A stretch of DNA of 64,000 nucleotides from an uncultured Eubacteriales bacterium (GCA_902800625.1 CADCFG010000007.1:104296-168295), one strand, 5' to 3'. Positions 55,711-63,900 are shown, counted from the stretch's first letter. Translations and numbers: made by a program. The notes: generated by a model from the sequence alone, not told the origin.

Positions 55711-56856
55711 TCAGAATTTGATACTTTCCGCCGCGAACGCCCTCGCCTGCGAATCCGCCTCATACACATCCGCGATGGACGCGATAGGGGAGACGGGCAC
55801 GCTCTGCAGCGTACGGTCGATAACCTCGGCGATGCGTCCGAAGGGGATATGCTCCTTCAGGAACGCCCCCACGGCCACCTCGTTGGCCCCGTTCAGCACC
55901 ACCGGGGCGCTGCCGCCGGCCTTCAGCGCGCGGATCGCCATGCCCAGGCAGGGGAAGCGGTCGTGGTCCGGCGCGGCGAAGTCCAAGTGGCCCAGGGCCG
56001 CGAAGTCCAGGGGTTTGGCGTCGTAGGGCAGCCGGTTCGGAAAGCCCATGGCATAGCCGATGGGCCCGCGCATGTCGGGCATGCCCAGCTGGGCCAGCAC
56101 CGTGCCGTCCTCGAATTCGATCATGCTGTGGATCACGCTCTGGGGATGGATGACCACGTCGATCTTTTCTGCGGGCATGGCAAACAGGTGGTGGGCCTCG
56201 ATGACCTCCAGCCCCTTGTTCACCATCGTGGCGCAGTCCACGGTGATCTTCCCGCCCATGTTCCAGGTGGGGTGGGCCAGCACGTCCCGCACGGTGGCGG
56301 CGTACATGTCCGCTTTCTTCCAATTCCGCAGCGCCCCGCCGGAGCAGGTGAGCAGCAGCCTTTTTAACGGGTTTCCCTGCCGTGCCTGCAGGCACTGGAA
56401 GATGGCGGAGTGCTCGCTGTCCACGGGCAGCATGGGCTTGCCCAGGTTGGCCGCCTTCTTCATTACCAGGTCGCCCCCGGTGACCAGCGCCTCCTTGTTG
56501 GCCAGCAGCACCCGCTCGCACACGTCCAGCGCGTGCCAGACCGCGTCCAGCCCCGCGATGCCCACGATGGCGCACAGCGCGTCCTGGCACCTGGCGGCCA
56601 GCAGCGCCCGCACCGTGGAATCCGCCCCGAAGAACCATTCGATGCCGCGCAGGTCCCCGGGGATCTCCCTCGGCTCGTTCACCAGCGCGGCGAACCGGGG
56701 CCTGAATTCCCGGCACAGCTCAAACAGCTTTTCCGCCGACCCGTGGGCCGTCAGGCAGTCCGCGCGGAACTGCTCCGGATAGCGCCGCACGATGTCCAGC
56801 GCCTGGGTGCCGATGGAGCCGGTGGCGCCCAGTATGGCAATTGTTCTCGTTTTCAT
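55711..56856 (-). CDS. dxr: 1-deoxy-D-xylulose 5-phosphate reductoisomerase
   Basis: First committed step of the MEP pathway, NADPH-dependent. 381 aa. Motifs: NADPH fold AILGATGSIGTQALDIV, LLANKEALVTGG, the metal/substrate site LPVDSEHSAIFQCLQ, LTCSGGALRN and HPQSVIHSMIEFEDG. ATG 56856 begins one base after the cdsA stop. Confidence 0.97.
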   Translation of the reverse strand: MKTRTIAILGATGSIGTQALDIVRRYPEQFRADCLTAHGSAEKLFELCREFRPRFAALVNEPREIPGDLRGIEWFFGADSTVRALLAARCQDALCAIVGIAGLDAVWHALDVCERVLLANKEALVTGGDLVMKKAANLGKPMLPVDSEHSAIFQCLQARQGNPLKRLLLTCSGGALRNWKKADMYAATVRDVLAHPTWNMGGKITVDCATMVNKGLEVIEAHHLFAMPAEKIDVVIHPQSVIHSMIEFEDGTVLAQLGMPDMRGPIGYAMGFPNRLPYDAKPLDFAALGHLDFAAPDHDRFPCLGMAIRALKAGGSAPVVLNGANEVAVGAFLKEHIPFGRIAEVIDRTLQSVPVSPIASIADVYEADSQARAFAAESIKF

Positions 56857-56857
56857 A

Positions 56858-57736
56858 TTATAATCCCGCAATCTTGAAGAATACATAGCAGGCCACGCCG
56901 CAGAACAGTATGCCGTCCATGCGGTCCAGCATGCCGCCGTGGCCGGGGAAGATGGTGCCGAAGTCCTTGATGCCGCAGTGGCGCTTTACGAGGGAAGCCA
57001 CCAGGTCGCCGATCTGGCTGAGCGCTCCGGCGATCAGCCCCAGCACTGCAAAGGCCCACAGCGGCGGCAGCGGAGCGATCTCCAGCTGCCGGGCCACCTC
57101 CGGGAAGGCGTGGGCGACGGGGTGCTTGGCGATCCACGGCACCAGCACAGCGAAGCCGATGCTTGAGATCAGCCCGGCGATGGAGCCCTCCCAGCTCTTC
57201 TTCGGGCTGATTTCCGGGGCCAGCCTGTGCCTGCCGAACTTGATGCCCACGAACAGCGCGAAGGTGTCGTTCACCGAGGCGATAAAGAACGTGAGGATCA
57301 GCGCCAGCGTGGACACCACCCGGGTGGGCAGGTCCTGCAGCGTGATGATCAGCGAAAAGAACAGCCCGGGATACAGCATGGGGAACACGGTGCTCATCAG
57401 GCTGTCAAAGGCCACCTTGCCCTTGAGCACGATCACCGTCATGGCCAGCAGCAGGCCAGCGATCAGCGCGAACATGGGCGGACTGATGGACTGGAACACG
57501 CCCACCTTTTCCGTCAGTTGGCTGTAGTATACCTGGGCCAGCACGGCCAGCACGCAGTAGGCATAGCCGGACCAGCGCACCGGGTCGTAGCCGATCCGCC
57601 GGAAGGCCCGGTACATCTCACTGGTGCTCATCAGCATGCTCAAAAGCAGCAGCGCGCGCAGCGGCCATCCCTGGAACCAGATGGCCAGGGACATGATGGT
57701 AATGAGTATCGCAGCGGTGATGACGCGCTTGAACAC
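56858..57736 (-). CDS. cdsA: Phosphatidate cytidylyltransferase
   Basis: Makes CDP-diacylglycerol from phosphatidate and CTP in the membrane. 292 aa with about eight spans. The signature SPKKSWEGSIAGLISSIGF is followed by GDLVASLVKRHCGIKDFGTIFPGHGGMLDRMDG. The start is GTG 57736 with GGGAGG 7 bases before it. Confidence 0.96.
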   Translation of the reverse strand: MFKRVITAAILITIMSLAIWFQGWPLRALLLLSMLMSTSEMYRAFRRIGYDPVRWSGYAYCVLAVLAQVYYSQLTEKVGVFQSISPPMFALIAGLLLAMTVIVLKGKVAFDSLMSTVFPMLYPGLFFSLIITLQDLPTRVVSTLALILTFFIASVNDTFALFVGIKFGRHRLAPEISPKKSWEGSIAGLISSIGFAVLVPWIAKHPVAHAFPEVARQLEIAPLPPLWAFAVLGLIAGALSQIGDLVASLVKRHCGIKDFGTIFPGHGGMLDRMDGILFCGVACYVFFKIAGL

Positions 57737-57792
57737 GGCGTCGCCTCCCTTCGGGTGGGTGGGTCAGTGGGGCGCGGCCTGGCTTTGCGGCG

Positions 57793-58686
57793 TCAATCCT
57801 CCGCAGCGGCCTTCGTTTTGTCGGCTTCTTCGGCCTGAGCCGGCGCTTCCTGCTTTTCTTCGGGCACAGGCGGCTCGTTCACGCCGCCGAAGCGCCGGTC
57901 GCGCTCGGCATAGACGCGCAGGCATTTCAGGTATTTCGCCCGGTCGAAGTCCGGCCAGTAGCCCTCGTCGAATACCATTTCGGCGTACACCAGCTGCCAG
58001 GGCAGGAAATTGGAAGTGCGCATCTCGCCGCTGGTGCGGATCAGCAGGTCCACGTCGGGAAGCCCTGCGGTGTACAATTCATTTGCGAAGGCGGCCTCGT
58101 CGATGGCCTCCGGCTCGATTTCCCCGTCCTTCACCTTTTGGGCCAGTGCTCGGGCAGCGCGCACCAGCTCGGCCCGGCCGCCGTAGTTCAGGGCGATGTT
58201 CAGCTTCAGGCCGGTGTTGTCCTTGGTGCGCTCCATGGCGTTGACGAGGGCCTGGCGCTGGGGCTCGGGCATGCCGTCCACGTCGCCCAGGATGGTGATC
58301 TTTACGTGCTTGGCGTCCAGCTCGTCGATTTCGGAGTTGAAATACCTGAGCAGCAGCCCCATCAGCGCGGCGACCTCCTCCTTCGAGCGCGACCAGTTCT
58401 CCGTGGAGAAGGCGTAGAGGCTCAGCGCCTCGATGCCCCAGTCGTCGCTGGCGCGGATGATGTCCCGCAGGGCTTCGGTGCCCGCCGCGTGCCCGGCGGA
58501 GCGGGGCATGCCCCGGCTCTGGGCCCAGCGCCCGTTGCCGTCCATGATGATGGCCACGTGCCGCGGCAGCTTGCTGGGAGGCAGCATCTGGGTGGGGCCG
58601 GAGTCGGTGACGGGCGTCACCGTGATGTACTTGGGCTTCGGGCGAAACACGTCGTTGAGCATGCGGCTGAGCTTGTCGAAGAACAT
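57793..58686 (-). CDS. uppS: Undecaprenyl diphosphate synthase (isoprenyl transferase)
   Basis: Builds the C55 lipid carrier for cell-wall synthesis. 297 aa. Motifs: HVAIIMDGNGRWA, GHAAGTEALRDII, YAFSTENWSRS, NIALNYGGRAELV, LIRTSGEMRTSNFLPWQLVYAE. The C-terminus carries an extra ~25-residue acidic, Pro/Ala/Glu/Lys-rich tail not needed by the family. ATG 58686 is preferred over GTG 58695 because the ribosome site GGGGAGG overlaps the latter. Downstream of a 110-bp repeat array. Confidence 0.96.
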   Translation of the reverse strand: MFFDKLSRMLNDVFRPKPKYITVTPVTDSGPTQMLPPSKLPRHVAIIMDGNGRWAQSRGMPRSAGHAAGTEALRDIIRASDDWGIEALSLYAFSTENWSRSKEEVAALMGLLLRYFNSEIDELDAKHVKITILGDVDGMPEPQRQALVNAMERTKDNTGLKLNIALNYGGRAELVRAARALAQKVKDGEIEPEAIDEAAFANELYTAGLPDVDLLIRTSGEMRTSNFLPWQLVYAEMVFDEGYWPDFDRAKYLKCLRVYAERDRRFGGVNEPPVPEEKQEAPAQAEEADKTKAAAED

Positions 58687-58727
58687 GACGGGCACCTCCC
58701 CTGGCAGATTATATGCGATAATTCACT

Positions 58728-58753
58728 GTAGGGGCGGCATATGCCGCCCCTAC
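58728..58753. repeat. 26-bp perfect palindrome in the uppS leader
   Basis: GTAGGGGCGGCAT joined directly to its reverse complement, with no spacer. It lies 42 bases before the uppS start on the minus strand and would form a strong RNA hairpin. Confidence 0.85.
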
Positions 58754-58784
58754 TGATATCGGACGTTACTAATGAAACCTGCGA

Positions 58785-59349
58785 CCAGACGCGGGGCGTC
58801 AATGAGCGCCCGAGAGAAGCGAGGGCTGAGGGCGCAAGCGCAGGCGGCTGTGCCGCAAGACGCGCCCGAAACCCGCGGCCAAGCGCGCAGCGCGCCAGAC
58901 GCGGGGCGTCAATAAGCGCCTGAGTGGAGCGAGGGCTGAGGGCGCAAGCGCAGGCGGCTGTGCCGCAAGACGCGCTCGAAACCCGCGGCCAAGCGCACAG
59001 CGCGCCAGACGCGGGGCGTCAATGAGCGCCCGAGAGAAGCGAGGGCTGAGGGCGCAAGCGCAAGCGGCTGTGCCGCAAGACGCGCCCGAAACCCGCGGCC
59101 AAGCGCGCAACGCGCCAGACGCGGGGCGTCAATGAGCGCCCGAGAGAAGCGAGGGCTGAGGGCGCAAGCGCAGGCGGCGATGCCGCAAGACGCGCCCGAA
59201 ACCCGCGGCCAAACGCGCAGCGCGCCAGACGCGGGGCGTCAATGAGCGCCCGAGTGGAGCGAGGGCTGAGGGCGCAAGCGCAAGCGGCTGTGCCGCAAGA
59301 CGCGCCCGAAACCCGCGGCCAAGCGCACAGCGCGCCAGACGCGGGGCGT
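58785..59349. repeat. Tandem array: five 110-bp repeats plus a 15-bp partial unit
   Basis: Units start with CCAGACGCGGGGCGTC at 58785, 58895, 59005, 59115 and 59225; a final CCAGACGCGGGGCGT (59335-59349) touches the frr stop codon. The period is exactly 110 bases each time. Copies differ by a few substitutions (GAGAGAAGCG or GAGTGGAGCG, CAGGCGGCTG or CAAGCGGCTG, GCGCGCAGC or GCGCACAGC), with no insertions or deletions. Each contains small hairpins GACGC-GGG-GCGTC and GCGGC-TGT-GCCGC. 110 is not a multiple of three, so a repeated protein is excluded. The ~660-base frr-uppS gap holds no other gene. Confidence 0.95.
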
Positions 59350-59906
59350 TACACGGACATGATCTCCTTTTCCTTGTCCGCGCCGATCCTGTCCAGCTCC
59401 TCGATGTGGTTGTCAGTGACCTTCTGCAGGTCCTTTTCGGCGTTCTTCTGGTCGTCCTCGGTGATGGCGGAGTCCTTCTTCATCTTCTTGATGGCCTCCA
59501 TGGCGTCGCGGCGGATGTTGCGGATGGCAACCTTGCCCTCATCCACCATCTTCTTCACCTGCTTGCACAGCTCCTTGCGGCGCTCGCCGGTCAGCTCCGG
59601 CACCAACAGGCGGATGACCTTGCCGTCGTTGGAGGGGTTGATGCCCAGGTCGGACTTCTGGATGGCCTTTTCGATGGGCCCGATCATCTTCGGCTCCCAG
59701 GGCGCGATCACCAGCAGGCGCGGCTCCGGCGAGGAGACGTTGCCCACCTGGTTCAGGGCGGTGGGGGTGCCGTAGTAATCCACGGTGATCTTGTCCAGGA
59801 TCTTGGGGTTGGCGCGGCCCGCGCGCAGGCTGCCCAGGTCGTTCTGCACGGTGGCGATGGTCTTGTCCATCTTGCTGCCGGCGTTTTTGATGGTCTCCTT
59901 ATACAT
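59349..59906 (-). CDS. frr: Ribosome recycling factor
   Basis: Splits post-termination ribosomes with EF-G. 185 aa, normal length. Family stretches: DLGSLRAGRANPKILDKITVDYYGTPTALNQVGNVSSPEPRLLVIAPWE, RRKELCKQVKKMVDEGKVAIRNIRRDA. ATG 59906 has GGGAGG 7 bases upstream; the 13-codon longer frame overlaps the leader. First gene of the operon with its own promoter, lacking the usual pyrH neighbour. Confidence 0.97.
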   Translation of the reverse strand: MYKETIKNAGSKMDKTIATVQNDLGSLRAGRANPKILDKITVDYYGTPTALNQVGNVSSPEPRLLVIAPWEPKMIGPIEKAIQKSDLGINPSNDGKVIRLLVPELTGERRKELCKQVKKMVDEGKVAIRNIRRDAMEAIKKMKKDSAITEDDQKNAEKDLQKVTDNHIEELDRIGADKEKEIMSV

Positions 59907-59959
59907 GAGCTCTACCTCCCGAATCTGAGGCGCATTCCACGCCATTATTTCTGCCTATT

Positions 59960-59988
59960 ATTGTAGCGTAAACGCCGGGAAATGGCAA
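59960..59988 (-). promoter_or_regulatory. Promoter of frr
   Basis: On the minus strand TTGCCA, 17 bases, TACAAT, 54 bases before the frr start codon. Confidence 0.65.
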
Positions 59989-59999
59989 GTACAAATTTT

Positions 60000-60024
60000 C
60001 AGGGATCGGCCATGCCGATCCCTG
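60000..60024. terminator. Hairpin between the ferredoxin-like gene and frr
   Basis: A perfect 11-bp stem CAGGGATCGGC / GCCGATCCCTG, loop of 3, flanked by TTTT and AAAAA. Only a weak T tail follows on the minus strand. Confidence 0.5.
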
Positions 60025-60051
60025 AAAAATGCAGACCGGGGCGGCAGGAGA

Positions 60052-60777
60052 TCAATCTTCCACGATCCGTCCGTCCACGCCGATGGTGACCACGTGCCAG
60101 GGAATGGATTTGCCGCTCCTCTGCAGCGCGCGCTTCGCGGCCTGCTCCAATCCGCCGCAGCAGGGCACCTCCATGCGCGCGATGGTCACGTCCTTGATGT
60201 CGTTTTCGCGGATGATCTGCTCCAGCTTTTCGCTGTAGTCCACGCCGTCCAGCTTCGGGCAGCCCACCAGCGTCACCCGGCCGCGGATGAAGTCGCTGTG
60301 GAAATTGCCGTAGGCATAGGCGGTGCAGTCCGCGGCGATCAGCAGCTTCGCGCCGTCAAACCAAGGCGCGTTCACCGGGGCCAGCTTGATCTGCACCGGC
60401 CACTGGCGCAGCTGGCTGGCCACGGGCGCGGCGCCTGCCTGCTCCGGCGCGGCGGATTGACGGCCCCTCGTCAGGTCGCGGGCCATGGTGCCAGGGCAGC
60501 CGCCGGGATGGTGGGCATGGTTCATCTTATCCGTCAGCTTCGCGGCCTTCGCGGCGCGCACAGCGGCCTCGTCGTAGGCGGGAGCCTCCCGCTCCTCGAA
60601 GGTGATGGCCCCGGTGGGGCAATTCGGCAGGCAGTCGCCCAGCCCGTCGCAATAGTCCTCCCGGGTCAGCTTCGCCACGCCGTTCACCATCTGGATGGCG
60701 CCCTCGTGGCAGGCCTCGGCGCACGCGCCGCAGCCGTTGCATTTCTCCTCGTCGATGTGAATGATTCTGCGCTTCAT
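60052..60777 (-). CDS. 4Fe-4S ferredoxin-domain protein
   Basis: 241 aa. The N-terminal two-cluster ferredoxin domain has CNGCGACAEAC and a variant second cluster CDGLGDCLPNCPTG. A His/Pro/Gly segment (HAHHPGGCPG) and a ~110-residue C-terminal domain with EVPCCGGLEQAAKRAL follow; this domain resembles proteins next to hybrid-cluster or redox regulators in Clostridia. Probably an electron carrier or redox sensor. GGAGGAGG precedes ATG 60777. Divergent from a Crp/Fnr regulator, which may control it. Confidence 0.85.
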   Translation of the reverse strand: MKRRIIHIDEEKCNGCGACAEACHEGAIQMVNGVAKLTREDYCDGLGDCLPNCPTGAITFEEREAPAYDEAAVRAAKAAKLTDKMNHAHHPGGCPGTMARDLTRGRQSAAPEQAGAAPVASQLRQWPVQIKLAPVNAPWFDGAKLLIAADCTAYAYGNFHSDFIRGRVTLVGCPKLDGVDYSEKLEQIIRENDIKDVTIARMEVPCCGGLEQAAKRALQRSGKSIPWHVVTIGVDGRIVED

Positions 60778-60791
60778 GGGTATCCTCCTCC

Positions 60792-60820
60792 TTGACTTTC
60801 CGGGGATATTTTACTATACT
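60792..60820 (+). promoter_or_regulatory. Promoter of the Crp/Fnr-capA operon
   Basis: TTGACT, 17 bases, TATACT. The dyad GTTGGATTTCCAAC starts 16 bases after the -10. Confidence 0.7.
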
Positions 60821-60836
60821 GAATGAAGTCATGTAT

Positions 60837-60850
60837 GTTGGATTTCCAAC
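60837..60850. promoter_or_regulatory. Candidate operator of the Crp/Fnr-type regulator
   Basis: GTTGGA-TT-TCCAAC, a perfect 6-2-6 dyad in the 85-base divergent gap. It would overlap early transcribed sequence of the regulator gene, suggesting autoregulation. Confidence 0.55.
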
Positions 60851-60862
60851 ACGGAGGCGGTC

Positions 60863-61522
60863 ATGCAGGTACATTTTGAGGCGCTCGCGCGCTGCCCGCT
60901 GTTCGAGGGCGTGCCCGGGGAGGACGTGGCGGAGGCGCTCGCGCGCATGGGCGCAAAGCCGGCGCGCTTCGGCCCGGGCGAGCTGATCTTCCTGGAGGGC
61001 AGCCCGGCGGATCGCGTGGGCATACTGCTCGCCGGCGCGGCCCGGGTGCAGCGGGAAGACTTCCTCGGCAACCGGGAGATCCTCTCGGCGCTCGCGCCCG
61101 GCGACCTGTTCGGCGAGGCGTTCGCCTGCGCGGGCGTGAAGCGGCTGCCGGTGTCGGTGGAGGCCGTGGAGCCCTGCCGGGTGCTGCTGATCCGGCTGGA
61201 CGGGATCATCGAGGGCGGCGGCAACGACCGGGTGTTTTTGAACCTGCTGCGGGTGCTTGCGGCGAAGAACCTGCGCCTGAACGAGAAGCTGGCGATTACC
61301 TCCCGGCGCACCACCCGCCAGAAGCTGATGGCCTATCTGTACAGCCAGGCGAAGGCCGCCGGGTCGGAGGCGTTCACGATCCCCTTCGACCGGCAGGGCC
61401 TGGCGGACTACCTGGGCGTGGACAGAAGCGCCCTGTCGGCGGAGATCGGCAAGCTGCGCCGCGAGGGCGTGATCGAGAGCGAGAAGAACCGGTTCCGGCT
61501 GTTGAATGTGGAAGGAATGTAA
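60863..61522 (+). CDS. Crp/Fnr family transcriptional regulator
   Basis: 219 aa. A cNMP-binding-type beta-roll (~20-110; LLAGAARVQREDFLGNREILSALAPGDLFGEAFAC), a dimer helix and a C-terminal winged HTH (DRQGLADYLGVDRSALSAEIGKLRREGVI). The cAMP-contact residues are not conserved, and the cysteines are too few and too scattered for an Fnr-type cluster, so the ligand is unknown; haem, redox or NO sensing is possible given the ferredoxin neighbour. GGAGG precedes ATG 60863. 12 bases separate it from the first capA gene. Confidence 0.93.
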   Translation: MQVHFEALARCPLFEGVPGEDVAEALARMGAKPARFGPGELIFLEGSPADRVGILLAGAARVQREDFLGNREILSALAPGDLFGEAFACAGVKRLPVSVEAVEPCRVLLIRLDGIIEGGGNDRVFLNLLRVLAAKNLRLNEKLAITSRRTTRQKLMAYLYSQAKAAGSEAFTIPFDRQGLADYLGVDRSALSAEIGKLRREGVIESEKNRFRLLNVEGM

Positions 61523-61534
61523 CGGGGGACGGAT

Positions 61535-62689
61535 ATGTTTACGAAAGAGAGAATCATGTGCGCGCTGGCGCTGCTGCTGTGCGCCCTGCTGCCGCTGGCA
61601 GGCTGGGCTGAGGAGGCCGCCGATCCCACGGCGCCGCCAACGCAGCCCCTGCGCAGCGCGCGCATCCGCGCGGTGGGCGACGTGATGGCCCACGATCACC
61701 AGCTGAAGATCGCCAAGCGGAAGGACGACAGCTATGATTTCCATCCCCAGCTGTCGCTGATCGCGGACGCGCTGGGAAACGCGGACTATACCATCGCCAA
61801 CCTGGAGACCACCATCGGCAAGTGCCGCGGACAGGGCTACTCCGGCTATCCCAGCTTCAACTCGCCCCGGGCGCTGCTGGACGCGCTGAAGGACGCGGGC
61901 GTGGACTTCCTCACCCTGGCCAACAACCACATGCTGGATAGGCGGCTGGAGGGCGTGCTGAACACGGTGGGCTATGTGGAGGCCTACGGCTTCGACTACG
62001 GCGGCGCGAATCGCTCGCTGGAGGAGAAGGCGCGGCCGGTCATCGCTGAGGTGAACGGCATCCGCATCGGCTTTATCTGCGAGACCCGCTACACCAACAG
62101 CCAGGAGAACTACCTGAAGCCGGAGGATCGGGAGTACGCCATCAACTACCTGCGGGCCGGGGAGTTCCAGGAGGACCTGCAGCGGCTGAAGGACGAGAAC
62201 GTGGATGTGATCATCGCCATACCCCACTGGGGCGAGGAATACATGCGCAAGCCCGACCAAAAGACACAGCAGATCGCCAGGGCCATGATCGCCATGGGCG
62301 TGGACGTGATCCTCGGCAGCCATCCCCACGTGGCCCAGCCCATACAGATGCTCACCGTGCAGGGCGAGGACGGCCGGGAGCGCACGGGCCTGGTGGCCTA
62401 CAGCATGGGCAATTTCCTGAGCAACCAGAACTGGCGCTACGCCAACGCAAGCCTGATGCTGGACTTCACGCTGCAGGAAAAGCAGGGCGGCGGCTTTCAG
62501 GTCAAAAACGTGGGCGTCATACCGCTGTATATTTGGAACACCCAAAAGATGGTCTGCACGGTCTCGGCCCAGAAGTACCTGGAGCACCCGCATGAGGCCA
62601 TGGACGCCAAGACCGTGAAGGACATGAAGCAGGCCTACGGCGACCTGAGGAAGCTGATCGACGAGCGTGTGCCGTTTCTGGTGGGATGA
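61535..62689 (+). CDS. CapA-family secreted protein 1
   Basis: 384 aa. Signal peptide to about residue 25 (GWA-EE). The CapA/PgsA metallophosphatase-like domain shows RAVGDVMAHD, TIANLETTIG, LANNHMLDR, IPHWGEEY, LGSHPHVAQP and YSMGNFLSN. CapA proteins are linked to poly-gamma-glutamate capsule export or anchoring, but no capB/capC/pgsB genes are here, so the role is unclear; peptidoglycan or phosphate metabolism is possible. In an operon after the Crp/Fnr regulator. Confidence 0.88.
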   Translation: MFTKERIMCALALLLCALLPLAGWAEEAADPTAPPTQPLRSARIRAVGDVMAHDHQLKIAKRKDDSYDFHPQLSLIADALGNADYTIANLETTIGKCRGQGYSGYPSFNSPRALLDALKDAGVDFLTLANNHMLDRRLEGVLNTVGYVEAYGFDYGGANRSLEEKARPVIAEVNGIRIGFICETRYTNSQENYLKPEDREYAINYLRAGEFQEDLQRLKDENVDVIIAIPHWGEEYMRKPDQKTQQIARAMIAMGVDVILGSHPHVAQPIQMLTVQGEDGRERTGLVAYSMGNFLSNQNWRYANASLMLDFTLQEKQGGGFQVKNVGVIPLYIWNTQKMVCTVSAQKYLEHPHEAMDAKTVKDMKQAYGDLRKLIDERVPFLVG

Positions 62690-62700
62690 GGATGAAACAT

Positions 62701-63861
62701 ATGGACAAGAGGGCGCTGAAGGGCGTGGGGGCGCTGGCGTTGGCGCTGGCGCTGCTCCTGGGCTGGGCGGTCCTGGCGGAAGGGCTTGCGCCCGACCCCA
62801 CGCTTGAACCGCCGACGCCCCTGCGCAGCGCGCGCATCCGCGCGGCGGGGGACCTGATGGTGCACAAGAAGCAGCTGGCCATCGCCAGGCAGGCCGACGG
62901 CAGCTACGACTTCCACCCCCAGTACGCGCTGATCGCGGACGCGCTGGGAAACGCGGACTACACCATCGCCAACCTGGAGACCACCATCGGCCAGTATGAG
63001 AACCGGCCCTATTCCGGCTTTCCCATGTTCAACACGCCGGAGAGCCTGCTGGACGCCGTCAAGGACGCGGGGGTGGACTTTCTCACCCTGGCCAACAACC
63101 ACATGCTGGATCGCTACTTCGAGGGCATGGTCAAGACCGTGGACAACGTGGAGGCCCGGGGCTTCGACTTCGGCGGCGCGAACCGCACGCCGGAAGAGAA
63201 GCAAAGGCTGAACATCGTGGAGGTCAACGGCATCCGGCTGGGCTTCCTCTGCTACACCGAGATGACCAACGGCATGGAGGACTGGTGCAATTCCGCCGTG
63301 AAGGAATACGGCGTGAACTACCTGCGCAAGGCCGACATCCCCGCGGAGGTGGCCGCGCTGCGCGCCGCCGGGGCGGACGTGGTGATCGCCATTCCCCACT
63401 GGGGCGTGGAGTACGAGCGCCATCCCCAGTCCTATATCGTGAACAAGGGCCGGAAGATGATTGCCGCGGGCGTGGACGTGGTGCTGGGCAGCCATCCCCA
63501 CATGGTGCAGCCGGTGGAGTTCGTGGAGGTCGCCACCGAATCCGGCCAGACGCGCCGGGGCCTGGTGGCCTGGAGCCTGGGCAACTTCATCGACAACATG
63601 ACCAAGCGCTACACTGATTCCGGCATCCTGCTGGAGTTCACCGTGCAGGAGCGGCAGGATGGCAGCTTCGGCATCGAGAACGTGGGCGTGGTGCCCATCT
63701 ACTGCTGGAAGCGGGACGACAGCATCCAGGCGATCTCCTCCCTGAAGTACCTGGACGAGCCCCCCGAGGGCATGTCCAGCGGCACTTACCAGCGCATGCA
63801 GGACAGCTACCACGAGCTGGAAAGGCTGCTGGGGGAGGACGTGAAGATGCTGTCGGAGTAA
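62701..63861 (+). CDS. CapA-family secreted protein 2 (tandem paralogue)
   Basis: 386 aa from ATG 62701; in-frame ATGs at 62686 (overlapping the previous stop) and 62692 are alternatives. 62701 is favoured by GAGGA 8 bases upstream. The signal peptide ends VLA-EG. It has the same motifs as its neighbour: AGDLMVHK, TIANLETTIGQ, LANNHMLDR, IPHWGVEY, LGSHPHMVQP, WSLGNFIDN. Long blocks are identical (LIADALGNADYTIANLETTIG), showing tandem duplication. Last gene of the operon. Confidence 0.88.
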   Translation: MDKRALKGVGALALALALLLGWAVLAEGLAPDPTLEPPTPLRSARIRAAGDLMVHKKQLAIARQADGSYDFHPQYALIADALGNADYTIANLETTIGQYENRPYSGFPMFNTPESLLDAVKDAGVDFLTLANNHMLDRYFEGMVKTVDNVEARGFDFGGANRTPEEKQRLNIVEVNGIRLGFLCYTEMTNGMEDWCNSAVKEYGVNYLRKADIPAEVAALRAAGADVVIAIPHWGVEYERHPQSYIVNKGRKMIAAGVDVVLGSHPHMVQPVEFVEVATESGQTRRGLVAWSLGNFIDNMTKRYTDSGILLEFTVQERQDGSFGIENVGVVPIYCWKRDDSIQAISSLKYLDEPPEGMSSGTYQRMQDSYHELERLLGEDVKMLSE

Positions 63862-63863
63862 AC

Positions 63864-63900
63864 AATGATGCGGGGACGACATTGTCGTCCCCGCATCATT
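63864..63900 (+). terminator. Terminator of the Crp-capA operon
   Basis: A perfect 17-bp stem (63864-63880 with 63884-63900), loop ATT. The tail is weak (TAGGTTCTTC). Confidence 0.75.

Noticed and set aside
58799..59110. 103-aa frame inside the 110-bp array, and similar short frames on both strands
   Set aside because: The period of 110 shifts frame in every unit, no ribosome site is present, and the encoded repeats would not be the same peptide. Treated as non-coding.
58785..59349. CRISPR array
   Set aside because: Units are contiguous and nearly identical over their full 110 bases, with no unique spacers, and no cas genes are present.
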